Origin: JAJISG01 sp964347345
GTDB lineage: Archaea > Thermoplasmatota > Thermoplasmata > RBG-16-68-12 > JAJISG01
Direction: 5' to 3'
Assembly (NCBI GenBank): GCA_964347345.1
Contig: CAYFYB010000003.1
Span: 1 to 64,000, forward strand
DNA: 64,000 bases
Positions 48,251-56,572 of this stretch are shown here, one piece after another. The notes under the pieces are model-generated. The model did no database searches, was not told the origin of the DNA, and saw only the letters and a program-made list of their open reading frames with translations. How positions within the stretch are numbered: position 1 is the stretch's first letter; each line of letters opens with the position of its first letter. The translations under genes and the position numbers were made by a program.

Positions 48251-49774
48251 ATGGCTAGGATCGTCCTCACTGCTGATTACAGCCTTATGACCAACTTCAG
48301 AGAACTCCCTCTAGCCACCTTCTTCAGCTGCATCCCCACGGACTTCTGGCAATCCAGGTTCGCCTTCAGGATCCTCGCTCCCAAACCACCCCACATGAAC
48401 GGCCTCGCCCGCTATGCCCCCTACGGTCTGCGGAAGCTGGAGGCGGCCTTATTGAACTCCTTCCGGAGGGAGGACTTAGTGGTCGCTCATCCCGAGCACG
48501 TCAATCAGTTCATTGGGCCTGAGACAGAGGTCGTAGGGGTCCACACCATGGACCCTCTGGGCCTGGGCCCCGTCAGCATGAGCTTCACCAACGGAGGTGT
48601 CATGACCCCCTACACCAAGGCCTGTTTCGAGGATCTGGTGCTAAACCTACCCAACGGCCAAAGAAAGTTCAAGCTCGTGGTGGGCGGCGCAGGTGTATGG
48701 CACTTTGATTACCGGCCAGAAGAGAAGGAGAGGCTGGGTGTAGACCACCTCGTCGCCGGGGAGATAGACCACCTGGCAGGGGAGATCTTCCAGGACATCA
48801 TCGACGGGACCGCTCCGGAGAAGATACCTGAGCCTCTGAACCCCCCTCGCCTGGAGGAGATACCCCCCATCACCGCTCCCAGCATGCACGGAATGATCGA
48901 GGTCATGAGGGGCTGCGGCCGGGGATGCCAGTTCTGCGAGGTCACCCTGCGCCGGCTGAGGTATTTTTCGACCGAATACATCCAGCAGGAGGCGTCCATC
49001 AACGCCAAGGCAGGCCTCTCCAACGCCTGGCTGCACTCGGACGACATCTTCCTCTACAAGGTGGAGAACTACAAGACAATGATGCCCAACAGCGATGCCA
49101 TCAAGGAGGTGTTTCAAGGAGCTATGGACGTGCGGGGCATCGTCTCCGGCAACCCTACCCACGGGACCCTGGCATCCGTGGCTGCAGACCCCCAGCTCAT
49201 TGCAGACCTTACAGAAATCCTCAGAGGACGTCCCGACCACTGGGTGGGCATCCAATCCGGTCTGGAGACGGGGAGCATCTCCCTGGTGGAGAAGATAATG
49301 CCCAGGAAGCTTCTCCCATTCAAGCCATCGGAATGGCCCGAAGTGGTTCTGGAGTCCATCAAGATCCTCAACGACAACTACTGGTTCCCAGCTCTCACGG
49401 CTATCATCGGCCTTCCGGGGGAGACGTCAGAGGACGCCTACGACACCTGCGTCCTCCTGGACCAAATGGAAAATCTCCCCCAGTCCCACTTCATTGTAGC
49501 CCCCCTCTCCTTCGTCCCCATCGGGGTACTCCGGGGCGAGGAGTTCTACAGGGTCGACGAGATGATCGACGAGGCCAGGTTCAACGTCGTATATCGCTGC
49601 TGGAAGCACATCCTGAAGGAGATCGATGAGAGCCTTTGGGGGCTCTCGAAGCTCCCCCTTCCGGTGAAGAGTGCCATCAATGGCCTGGGCAGGCTGGGTG
49701 GACGCTACGTCCTGGGCATCCTGGAACGCTTCGGAGAGAAGAAGGGCTTCAAGGTCTGGCCTTCCCTTGCTTAG
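48251..49774 (+). CDS. B12-binding-type radical SAM protein
   Basis: 507 residues. The N-terminal ~200 residues resemble a cobalamin-binding-type Rossmann region (VVGVHTMDPLGLGP, KLVVGGAGVW). The radical SAM core contains RGCGRGCQFC, the CxxxCxxC cluster motif near residue 220, and later GLPGETSEDAY. Class B-type radical SAM proteins methylate or rearrange unreactive carbons; the substrate is unknown. The start is fixed by GGGAGGAG (48239-48246). There is a ~150-nt 5' UTR from the TATA at 48099 that includes a short peptide ORF. Confidence 0.87.
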   Translation: MARIVLTADYSLMTNFRELPLATFFSCIPTDFWQSRFAFRILAPKPPHMNGLARYAPYGLRKLEAALLNSFRREDLVVAHPEHVNQFIGPETEVVGVHTMDPLGLGPVSMSFTNGGVMTPYTKACFEDLVLNLPNGQRKFKLVVGGAGVWHFDYRPEEKERLGVDHLVAGEIDHLAGEIFQDIIDGTAPEKIPEPLNPPRLEEIPPITAPSMHGMIEVMRGCGRGCQFCEVTLRRLRYFSTEYIQQEASINAKAGLSNAWLHSDDIFLYKVENYKTMMPNSDAIKEVFQGAMDVRGIVSGNPTHGTLASVAADPQLIADLTEILRGRPDHWVGIQSGLETGSISLVEKIMPRKLLPFKPSEWPEVVLESIKILNDNYWFPALTAIIGLPGETSEDAYDTCVLLDQMENLPQSHFIVAPLSFVPIGVLRGEEFYRVDEMIDEARFNVVYRCWKHILKEIDESLWGLSKLPLPVKSAINGLGRLGGRYVLGILERFGEKKGFKVWPSLA

Positions 49775-50255
49775 GTTCGAGGCCCAGGGTCCTCACAAGC
49801 TTCTGATGCTGCTGCGTCGTTATCCAGTCCACCTTCAGGTACTCCCTCAGGAAGTCCTCCTCTAGCCCGAGCCTCCGGGCCTCGTCCACTGTCACGCGAT
49901 AGGCCTCAATCTCGGAGGGCCTCTCGTGGTATGAGTACCTCTCGTCGAAGATGTTAATTCCCAGGGAGAGCTGCCGCAGGTGGACCACTTCATGGACCAG
50001 ATCTAGGTACAGGAGGGTTTCATCTGCCCGTTGTAGGTAATCATGGGAGACAACGAGGCAGCCTCTCTCGTCGTCCACCCACATGTATCCTCTGAAGGAA
50101 GCAACCTCGACCTCGATATGAGACAGGAACCGTGTCAGCCTCTCAGCACCGCCGAAGAGCTCGATAAGACCCACCGACGCCTCGAGCCCCTGGGCTACTT
50201 CATTGAAGGGATATCTCCCCAACGGCAAATCCCTCTGGACTCGAAAGCTCCTCAC
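49749..50255 (-). CDS. HExxH metalloprotease-like protein
   Basis: 168 residues from GTG 50255; the frame is open up to 50390 but then nearly reaches the divergent helicase. A zinc-type motif LVHEVVHLRQ lies in the C-terminal half, followed by an ERPSEIEAYRVT segment whose glutamates could supply the third ligand. This resembles small M48/M78-like or DUF-type putative zinc peptidases. No signal peptide or TM is present, so it is cytoplasmic. It is convergent with the radical SAM gene (26 bp overlap). Substrate unknown. Confidence 0.7.
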   Translation of the reverse strand: MRSFRVQRDLPLGRYPFNEVAQGLEASVGLIELFGGAERLTRFLSHIEVEVASFRGYMWVDDERGCLVVSHDYLQRADETLLYLDLVHEVVHLRQLSLGINIFDERYSYHERPSEIEAYRVTVDEARRLGLEEDFLREYLKVDWITTQQHQKLVRTLGLEPKQGKARP

Positions 50256-50414
50256 CGTGGCATCTAGGCCTCCGTTCCTTAATCTCTTTGCGAGTATGAG
50301 TTTTATTTCAAGCTCCCTCAGCGGACGCGGTTCTTTCGATGCATTTTGCGGTGAGAAAACGCAGACTACCTGCAGTGAGAAATTCAACACGGTCTTGCGC
50401 CGATATCACTCTCC

Positions 50415-52304
50415 GTGGGACGTTTTACGAACCTCTTCCCCTACGAAGCCGCCAGGGCTGGTCAGTCGGAGTTCCTGGAGGATGCCAGGAGGTGCGTTGC
50501 TGACGGATTTATCCTCCTGGCCCAGGCCCCCACGGGATTAGGGAAAACGGCGGTGGCCTTGAGTTCTACCTTGGAGGGTGCCAGAGAGCAGGACAGGAAG
50601 GTCCTCTTCACCACCTCTCGCCGCAGCCAGCACCGAATGGCCGTTGAGACCATCCGCCTGATACGCGACAGGGCGCCAGTAACCGCCGTTGACATCATTG
50701 CCGCCGAGGCCATGTGCCCCACCCATCACATGCATGAGGGCAGCAGCAGAACCAAGGTCAGGGCTGTTGCGAAGGCCCTCCTTCAGCGAGTCTACCACGT
50801 GCAGGAGGGGATCCAGATGGCCCGCAGGTTCAACGTGTGCTCACATGAGGCGGCCCTGGAAGCCGCCAAGAAGGCGGATGCCCTAGTCTGTGACTACAAC
50901 TACCTGTTCAGCTCTCAGTGGAGAATAGTGCTTCGGCGCCTTAACGTCGGCCTCGATGAACTGATTGTGGTCGTTGACGAGGCCCACAACCTGCCTAGTC
51001 GGAGTAGGGAGGCCCTTTCGGCCCATCTCACGGCCGAGGGCCTCGGACTCGTGGCCAGAGATCTGGGCCCGACTAAACTTGCGAGGGAGGTAACCACTGT
51101 GGCCCGACTCTTGAGGTCTGAGGCCAGATTCATCGGAGGTGACTCTCGAGTTACCAAAGAGTTCTTGGACAGCTTTCTGTCGCGGTCCTTCCGGCGTCGC
51201 AGGACGCGTTCTCCCTCTGAGAGGCTGTTTACCGTTCTGCGAAGGTCTCTGAACAGGATCGGTCCATCAAGAAGGCATCTGGTGGAACAGGCCCTTAGGT
51301 TTCTATCCAAGTGGGGGGAAGAGGATTACCTGCGGGTCCTATCCGGTCGCGGAGGGGGCAGCCTTTCCCTTTTCGCCCTTGATCCTAGACCAGCCACGGC
51401 ACCCGTCTTCCGAGAGGTTCATGCTGCCATTCTCATGAGCGGCACTCTCCACCCGGGGGAGATGTACATCGACGTCCTAGGAGTTCCAAGGGAGAGGTGC
51501 CTGGTTAGGTCCTACGTCCCTGATTTCCCCCCGGAGAACCGCCTCCTCCTCGTGTCCAGAGATCTGTCCAGCTCCTACCGGGAACGCCCTGAAAGCTACG
51601 AGGCCTATGCGAGGGAGATCAGCCGGATATGCGCCTCCATTCCCGGCAACGTGGCGGCATTCTTTACCTCCTACGAGATGTCTCGTGGCGTGGATGAAGC
51701 CCTGCGGGGTCTGCCCCTTTCCAAGCACATCCTCCGGGAGAGAAGAGGACAGTCCAAGGCGGAGAAAGAGGACCTGTTGAGGGTACTCGCAAGGGCTCAG
51801 GATAGCCGTGGCTGCCTCGTAATGGCGGTGCAGGGTGGTTCCCTTTCCGAGGGTATCGACTACCCAGGGAAGCTACTTCAGGGCGTAATCGTCGCTGGCC
51901 TTGGATTGAGCCCTCCGAAACTGGAGTCGGAGGCCCTCCGAGCCACCTACTCCAAGCTCTTCGGGCGCAGGAAGGGCTACGAGTACGCCTACCTGTATCC
52001 CGCCATAAACAGGATGGTGCAGTGTGCGGGTCGTTGCATCAGGAGCGCTGAGGACGTGGCCGCCGTCGCCCTCCTGGACCGTCGCCTGCTTCGCCCCTTC
52101 TACAGGTCCCGTTTCCCGAAGAGCTTCGAACCGGTACCCGAGGACGACATCCCCGGAAGGGTGAGAAGGTTTTTCTACGCACGTCAGCATCGGACCAGCA
52201 GTGCTGATCAAGAGGGGAGCCGAGGCCGTCCTATCGCGGACCGAGTTCATGGGCAGGCCCGCGGTGGAGAAGCTGAGGGTCACCAAGGGCTACCGCCACG
52301 CTGA
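50415..52304 (+). CDS. XPD/Rad3-like (DinG family) DNA helicase
   Basis: 629 residues from GTG 50415. Superfamily 2 motifs are visible: Q-like FPYEAARAGQSEFL, Walker A APTGLGKT at ~40-47, DEAH (VVVDEAHNL), SGTL (motif III-like ILMSGTLHPGE), QGGSLSEGIDYPG and the motif VI region QCAGRCIRS. In the Fe-S region only two of the four expected XPD cysteines are evident (AMCPTHH and FNVCSHEA); the middle CxxC is missing. A nucleotide-excision-repair or structure-specific 5'-3' helicase role is the family expectation. The last ~35 residues overlap bud32 and are low-complexity, so the natural C-terminus may be earlier. Confidence 0.87.
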   Translation: MGRFTNLFPYEAARAGQSEFLEDARRCVADGFILLAQAPTGLGKTAVALSSTLEGAREQDRKVLFTTSRRSQHRMAVETIRLIRDRAPVTAVDIIAAEAMCPTHHMHEGSSRTKVRAVAKALLQRVYHVQEGIQMARRFNVCSHEAALEAAKKADALVCDYNYLFSSQWRIVLRRLNVGLDELIVVVDEAHNLPSRSREALSAHLTAEGLGLVARDLGPTKLAREVTTVARLLRSEARFIGGDSRVTKEFLDSFLSRSFRRRRTRSPSERLFTVLRRSLNRIGPSRRHLVEQALRFLSKWGEEDYLRVLSGRGGGSLSLFALDPRPATAPVFREVHAAILMSGTLHPGEMYIDVLGVPRERCLVRSYVPDFPPENRLLLVSRDLSSSYRERPESYEAYAREISRICASIPGNVAAFFTSYEMSRGVDEALRGLPLSKHILRERRGQSKAEKEDLLRVLARAQDSRGCLVMAVQGGSLSEGIDYPGKLLQGVIVAGLGLSPPKLESEALRATYSKLFGRRKGYEYAYLYPAINRMVQCAGRCIRSAEDVAAVALLDRRLLRPFYRSRFPKSFEPVPEDDIPGRVRRFFYARQHRTSSADQEGSRGRPIADRVHGQARGGEAEGHQGLPPR

Positions 52305-52818
52305 CCTCGACCAGGAGCTGAAGAGCTCGAGGATTAGGACGGAGGCCCGCCTCTTTCGGGAAGCCCGGCTACTGGGGGTTCCCGTGCCCATCCTCTACGA
52401 CGTGGACCTGCAGGAAGGCAGGCTCGTCATGGAGTTTGTGGAGGGCCCCACGGCCAAGGAGGTCCTTGATGCAGGAGATGAGAAGGTGGTGGAGCTCTGC
52501 CACAAGATGGGCCTACTGGCGGGCAAGCTGCATTCTGGGGACATCGTTCATGGGGACCTCACGACGTCCAACATGATCCTGCGGGGGGACCGCCTGTACC
52601 TGCTGGATTTCGGGCTGGGGGAGAGAGGTGGCGATATAGAAGCGAAAGGCGTTGATCTGCACCTCTTGCGAGAGGCCTTCTTCAGTGCCCACTCGGAGAA
52701 GGCGAAGCTTTTCAAGGAGGTGCTCCGCGGCTATAGAGAGGCCTACGGGGATGCCGAAGCCATCATAGCCAAGGCCAAGGAGATCGAGAAGCGGGGGCGA
52801 TATCTACGAGGTTCGTGA
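52201..52818 (+). CDS. bud32: KEOPS kinase Bud32
   Basis: 205 residues from GTG 52201, overlapping the helicase 3' end by 104 bp in another frame. It is a compact RIO-like kinase: KRGAEAVLSRTEF start, LRVTKGYRHADLD with the lysine region, RTEAR, catalytic loop HGDLTTSNMIL and LLDFGLGE with DFG. Bud32 drives Kae1 in t6A modification of tRNA; Pcc1 is at 17060. In some archaea Bud32 is fused to Kae1, here it stands alone. The stop overlaps the ITPase start (GTGA). Confidence 0.93.
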   Translation: MLIKRGAEAVLSRTEFMGRPAVEKLRVTKGYRHADLDQELKSSRIRTEARLFREARLLGVPVPILYDVDLQEGRLVMEFVEGPTAKEVLDAGDEKVVELCHKMGLLAGKLHSGDIVHGDLTTSNMILRGDRLYLLDFGLGERGGDIEAKGVDLHLLREAFFSAHSEKAKLFKEVLRGYREAYGDAEAIIAKAKEIEKRGRYLRGS

Positions 52819-53351
52819 CATCCAATGACGCTAAGTTCAGGGAGGTGTCAAGCATCCTGAAGGAAGAGGGCGTCCGTGCGGAGCAGCTCAAAGTCGCCTA
52901 TCCGGAGCTTCAGGCTGACACCCTCCGGGAGGTCATCACCAACGCGCTGGAATGGCTTTCGCCGAGGTTTGGAGATGACCTTCTGGTGGATGACTCCGGC
53001 CTCTTCATCCCCGCTCTCCATGGCTTCCCGGGAGTCTACTCCTCCTACGTCTATCACACCATAGGATGCCGAGGCATTCTTAGGCTCCTCCAAGGAGTGG
53101 AGGAAAGGCAGGCCACCTTCGAAGCGTGCTTCGGTCTCCGGCACGGAGGCAAGGACGAGGTCTTCGAAGGTCGCTGTTCTGGCTCGATAGCCGAAGTGGA
53201 GAGAGGGGATCGCGGATTCGGCTTCGATCCCATATTCATTCCCGAGGGCCATACGAGGACCTTCGCTGAGATGAGCCTGGAGGAGAAGAATGCTCTATCC
53301 CACCGTGGCCGAGCAGTTGGGCAGCTTGTGCGTTACCTAACGGGAGGATGA
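52815..53351 (+). CDS. XTP/dITP diphosphatase (RdgB/HAM1 family)
   Basis: 178 residues from GTG 52815, which overlaps the bud32 stop. The N-terminus TSNDAKFREVSSIL corresponds to the family's T(G/S)N..K(F/L) loop, then DLLVDDSGLFIPAL (metal-binding acidic residues), GRCSGSIAE and GFGFDPIFIPEG. It removes deaminated purine nucleotides from the pool, complementing the purine genes in the window. Bud32-ITPase adjacency is common in euryarchaea. Confidence 0.94.
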   Translation: MTSNDAKFREVSSILKEEGVRAEQLKVAYPELQADTLREVITNALEWLSPRFGDDLLVDDSGLFIPALHGFPGVYSSYVYHTIGCRGILRLLQGVEERQATFEACFGLRHGGKDEVFEGRCSGSIAEVERGDRGFGFDPIFIPEGHTRTFAEMSLEEKNALSHRGRAVGQLVRYLTGG

Positions 53352-53354
53352 GGG

Positions 53355-54326
53355 ATGCCTGAGGGAGCAGAGGGGTCGCGTATCCTTGTGACGGGTGGTG
53401 CCGGGTACATCGGTGGTCACCTCTGCGAGGCTCTGCTGAGTCAGGGCTACAGGGTCAGAGCCTTGGACAATCTCTCCTCAGGGCGTCGAGAATTCCTTTC
53501 CTCATGCCTCGATCACAGAGGCTTCGAACTGGTTACCGAAGACCTTCTGAAGGATCCTCTAGACAGAACCCTCGAAGGCTGTGAGGCCGTTTTTCATCTG
53601 GCGGCCAATCAGGACATACGAAGGGCCTTGAGGGACACCCGGGTGGATATTGAGCAGAACATAGAGGCTACCTACCTTCTGCTCGAGGCCATGAGGCGTG
53701 CAGACATCCCTTCAATGCTCTTCACGTCCACCTCAACGGTCTGCGGGGATGCCACGGTGGTCCCCACGCCTGAAGACTACTCTCCCATGGAGCCCATCTC
53801 CGTGTACGGGGCCTCAAAGCTGGCATGCGAGGCCCTAATCTCCTCCTACTGCCACACCTTTGGGTTAAGGGCCACCATCTTCCGTTTTGCCAACGTGGTC
53901 GGCGGCCGGTCCACCCATGGAGTGGTTGTTGACTTTGTGCAGAAGCTGAGACGCAATCCTCGTGAGCTGGAGATCCTTGGGAGGGATCCGGGGACGAAGA
54001 AGTCGTACTGCTATGTGGATGACTGCATTTCAGGTCTGCTAGCGGGATGGTCGGCAGCCCCCGGTTCCTACGAGGTCTTCAACATCGGAAGCGAGGACCA
54101 GATCACCGTCAGGGAAGTCGCGAACATCGTGTGCTCGGCCCTGGACCTGAGGGGCGTCCGTTATAGATGGACGGGGGGCGTGGACGATGGGCGCGGATGG
54201 AAGGGGGACGTTAGGAACATGTGGCTGGACATCACCCGATTGAAGGCGACGGGTTGGCAGCCCCAGTACCGGAGCGTTGACGCTGTTCAGCTTGCCGTGA
54301 GGGACCTCACGAGGTCCACGCGGTAG
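53355..54326 (+). CDS. NAD-dependent nucleotide-sugar epimerase/dehydratase
   Basis: 323 residues, extended SDR. NAD-binding GGAGYIGGHL lies near residues 14-23, HLAANQDIRRAL and STSTVCGDA form the core, and YGASK contains the catalytic Tyr and Lys. Related to UDP-glucose/GlcNAc 4-epimerases. It starts 3 nt after the ITPase stop. It could supply sugars for AglB-dependent glycosylation, but substrate specificity cannot be told by eye. Confidence 0.9.
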   Translation: MPEGAEGSRILVTGGAGYIGGHLCEALLSQGYRVRALDNLSSGRREFLSSCLDHRGFELVTEDLLKDPLDRTLEGCEAVFHLAANQDIRRALRDTRVDIEQNIEATYLLLEAMRRADIPSMLFTSTSTVCGDATVVPTPEDYSPMEPISVYGASKLACEALISSYCHTFGLRATIFRFANVVGGRSTHGVVVDFVQKLRRNPRELEILGRDPGTKKSYCYVDDCISGLLAGWSAAPGSYEVFNIGSEDQITVREVANIVCSALDLRGVRYRWTGGVDDGRGWKGDVRNMWLDITRLKATGWQPQYRSVDAVQLAVRDLTRSTR

Positions 54327-54359
54327 ACGGAGGCTGACCGGACAAGAGAGGATGATCGA

Positions 54360-54539
54360 ATGGCCCTCTGGCGTTGCCCCAATTGCGGAAGGGAGTTCGC
54401 CCGCAGTGGACAGAGCCATTCCTGCGTCAAGTACTCTGTAGAGGACCATTTCAGAGGAAAGCCCGCCGAGCTGAAGAAGATGTTTGACCTACTCGTCAGA
54501 GAACTCGAGCTGAGCGGCCCCGTCGACTCGATGCGGTGA
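54360..54539 (+). CDS. DUF5655-type protein, N-terminal half (zinc ribbon)
   Basis: 59 codons: WRCPNCGREFARSGQSHSC gives a CxxC...C zinc-ribbon start, then VEDHFRGKPAELKKMFDLLV and a premature TGA at 54537-54539. Full-length DUF5655-like proteins run on for another ~80 residues, which here continue in another frame from GTG 54536. Either the gene is split by a frameshift or the halves are translationally coupled through GTGA. Confidence 0.6.
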   Translation: MALWRCPNCGREFARSGQSHSCVKYSVEDHFRGKPAELKKMFDLLVRELELSGPVDSMR

Positions 54540-54781
54540 AGTCGGCCATCAACATAGGCGGGAAGCGCCACTATGCGATGATTTACGTGGAAGAGGACGG
54601 TCTGAAGGTCGAGTTCGTGTTAAGCAGGGAACTCAGAGAGATGAGGGTCCTCCGATCTCAGCGTCTCTCACAGACGAGGTACAGTCACTCCCTGAAGTTG
54701 ACTAAGGAGAGCGACATTAACGCCCAGTTTATGGCGTGGATGAGGGAGGCGCGATCTCGGGGTAGCGGTCTGCCGGCATAA
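54536..54781 (+). CDS. DUF5655-type protein, C-terminal half
   Basis: 81 residues: VKSAINIGGKRHYAMIYVEEDGLKVEFVLSRE... with later RYSHSLKLTKESDINAQFMAWM, the expected C-terminal part of a DUF5655-like protein. The GTG start overlaps the stop of the N-terminal half by 4 bp in a different frame. Function of the family is unknown; these small proteins are widespread in soil and environmental bacteria, suggesting transfer. Confidence 0.6.
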   Translation: MKSAINIGGKRHYAMIYVEEDGLKVEFVLSRELREMRVLRSQRLSQTRYSHSLKLTKESDINAQFMAWMREARSRGSGLPA

Positions 54782-54856
54782 TGCAGATTGCCCTAGATTG
54801 GAGGACACCCCCGTGACGAATGGTTTTATGCGCATTGCGTTATGAGGCAAAGAGAC

Positions 54857-54931
54857 GGGGCTGTAGGGTAGCTTGGTTGATCCTTCGGGCTTTGGGAGCC
54901 CGCGACTCCGGTTCAAATCCGGGCAGCCCCA
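54857..54931 (+). tRNA. tRNA-Pro(TGG)
   Basis: Acceptor GGGGCTG (54857-54863) pairs with CAGCCCC (54924-54930), discriminator A at 54931. The anticodon stem CGGGC/GCCCG encloses TTTGGGA, anticodon TGG. The T-arm is TCCGG-TTCAAAT-CCGGG. No intron and no encoded CCA. A TATA-like TTTTATG lies about 35 nt upstream. A degenerate copy of its 3' end occurs at 57342-57361. Confidence 0.95.
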
Positions 54932-55023
54932 CTGGCCAGATATGCGTCTCTGAGCTTCTCTTCGCGCACAGTAGTATAAGAAGATACTGTCGCCATGGTA
55001 ACTGACGTCATACGTCCCATGTT

Positions 55024-55045
55024 GGGGAAAATAGATCTTTTCCCC
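55024..55045. terminator. perfect 8-bp hairpin in the gap after tRNA-Pro
   Basis: GGGGAAAA (55024-55031) and TTTTCCCC (55038-55045) flank TAGATC and are followed by CCTATATTTT. The hairpin lies between the tRNA and the end of the minus-strand membrane gene, and could end transcription from either side. Confidence 0.5.
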
Positions 55046-55103
55046 CCTATATTTTGAACTCTTCGTTCTCGGACCCTATTTAGGGCCGGGGCCAAGACAT
55101 CTC

Positions 55104-55613
55104 CTATTCCTCTTCTGCGACTTCGGCTTGCTCATCGAGGCGCTCTTCCTCGGGGGTCTCGGAGACTTCCTGGTCCTGGAGCACAGGCTCACAGCCTCCT
55201 TTTGGTCGCCGCCGACGATGAATGACCCATATCGTAGTGGCTGCTGCCAGGCCGCTTCCCAGCCAGACGTAGAGAGGGAAGCCGAGAAGGACTGTGGCTC
55301 AAGACTAGCGGAATGCCCACGCGGTGACGTAGGCGAAGTAGTAGGCGACGGCGAGGCTAACAGTCGCGATGACGACAGCCAGGAGGCCGGCGAGAAGGTA
55401 CAGTTGGATAACCCCTTGAACACCCAACCAGGTCACCAGCAAGTAGACGGCTAACATCAAAACAATTCCCGAGACGAGGGCCCCGAAGATCCTAGGCCAG
55501 CTTAGACTCTCGGAGGAAGTGTCGATTCCCAGGTGGCGGGAGTCGTCCAACCTTGATGCCCACTGGAGGAACCCAGGGTCAGGTGCCTTACGTCCCGCTG
55601 CTGGACCTATCAT
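55104..55613 (-). pseudogene. three-TM membrane protein interrupted by two in-frame stops
   Basis: The frame from ATG 55613 encodes a ~45-residue soluble start and two TM helices (FGALVSGIVLMLAVYLLVTW and LLAGLLAVVIATVSLAVAYY) and stops at TAG 55305-55307, closely followed by TGA 55299-55301. In the same frame the sequence then continues with a third TM helix (LLGFPLYVWLGSGLAAATTI), an arginine patch (HRRRRPK) and an acidic tail (EEERLDEQAEVAEEE) to TAG 55104-55106. The continuation is clearly protein-like, so the gene was recently inactivated, or produces a 102-residue short form. No recognised family. Confidence 0.55.
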
Positions 55614-55801
55614 AGCCTATCGCCCCCACGAATTGGCCTCCGCGGCCTTAAGAATTCCGGTTTCGTCGTCAGGAGGAGGCAGTTCCAGAAACCGCCAAGC
55701 CTCTTCCCTCGAGGCAAATGACAATGGCCTGGTGCAGCCTTATAAAGGATGCAAGACTCAATGGCTCGGTTGGAGAATCTACATCAGACGAGGAGAGAGC
55801 G

Positions 55802-56104
55802 ATGAATGACGAGACAGCATTGGTGGTTACCGCCGCGCCGAACCCCGACGAGATGGAGGCCATGCAGGCGTACCTCAAAGGCGTACTTCCATTGCTCATG
55901 GATGCCAGCGGCAGATTGGTCAAGCGGCTGAAGATCGAGGGCGCCATCAGCGGGGCCCAGGATTACGGAATGGTACCCGTGATGGACTTTGAATCGAAAG
56001 ACAAAATCACTTCGATGTTTGAGTCCGACGAATACAAGGCACTAGTTCCGCTTCGAGACCGAGGCTTCACCAAGATGAACATCTCGGTCGCTCGCAGAAT
56101 GTGA
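55802..56104 (+). CDS. DUF1330-family protein
   Basis: 100 residues from ATG 55802. Dimeric alpha+beta-barrel type sequence: ALVVTAAPNPDEMEAMQAYLKGVLPLLMDASGRLVKRL then GMVPVMDFESKDKITSMFESDEYKALVPLRD, the DUF1330 pattern (NIPSNAP-like fold). Family function is unknown. A good TATA (CTTATAAAGG, ~55738-55747) precedes it by ~60 nt. It heads a group of small bacterial-type genes downstream of tRNA-Pro. Confidence 0.8.
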   Translation: MNDETALVVTAAPNPDEMEAMQAYLKGVLPLLMDASGRLVKRLKIEGAISGAQDYGMVPVMDFESKDKITSMFESDEYKALVPLRDRGFTKMNISVARRM

Positions 56105-56114
56105 GGAAGACGCG

Positions 56115-56447
56115 ATGGCGTACGACGAAACGCTTGCCAATCGGATTCGCTCCCTAATGGCGGGAACGCCGGGATTCAGTGAGAAGAAGATGTTCGGAGG
56201 GCTCGGGTTCCTGGTTAATGGCCATCTGGCGGCAAGTGCATACAGGGGTGGGGATCTGATGATCCGGTGCGGGAAGGAGGACTGGGAGGCCTTCTTGGCG
56301 GAGGATGGCGCCCGTCCGATGACCCGCGGGCGCGAGCCGGTAACCGGATGGGTCCTCATCGCCGCGAGCGCGGTGGCGGACGACGACGCCCTGCGCTTTT
56401 GGGTGGAGCGGGGCCGGGACTACGCGGCGGCTCAACCTCCTAAGTAA
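56115..56447 (+). CDS. TfoX N-terminal domain protein
   Basis: 110 residues: ANRIRSLMAGTPGFSEKKMFGGLGFLVNGHLAASAYRGGDLMIRCG, the TfoX_N signature, with a C-terminal helix ending AAAQPPK. Stand-alone TfoX_N proteins occur in many bacteria, where they are not competence regulators; function unknown. It starts 10 nt after the DUF1330 gene and is probably co-transcribed. The GC-rich composition of the 3' half is higher than that of neighbours. Confidence 0.82.
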   Translation: MAYDETLANRIRSLMAGTPGFSEKKMFGGLGFLVNGHLAASAYRGGDLMIRCGKEDWEAFLAEDGARPMTRGREPVTGWVLIAASAVADDDALRFWVERGRDYAAAQPPK

Positions 56448-56542
56448 CTTCTGCGAGCCCACCGAACTCGTGATTGAGATGAGTCGACTTCTCCCGGAAG
56501 CCCCAAGCGATGAGGCCCGCGGCTGTAGAGGCTGTCGGAGGG

Positions 56543-56550
56543 GTTATATG
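56543..56550 (+). promoter_or_regulatory. TATA box of the arsR-AHSA1 operon
   Basis: GTTATATG at 56543-56550 starts exactly 30 nt before GTG 56573, implying a leaderless mRNA and deciding the arsR start. Confidence 0.6.
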
Positions 56551-56572
56551 TAAGTAGGTGCTTATATTAGTG

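Noticed and set aside
55299..55307. Pyrrolysine or selenocysteine decoding at the TAG/TGA pair
   Set aside because: Two different stops separated by one codon are better explained by decay; no SECIS-like hairpin is apparent right after them.
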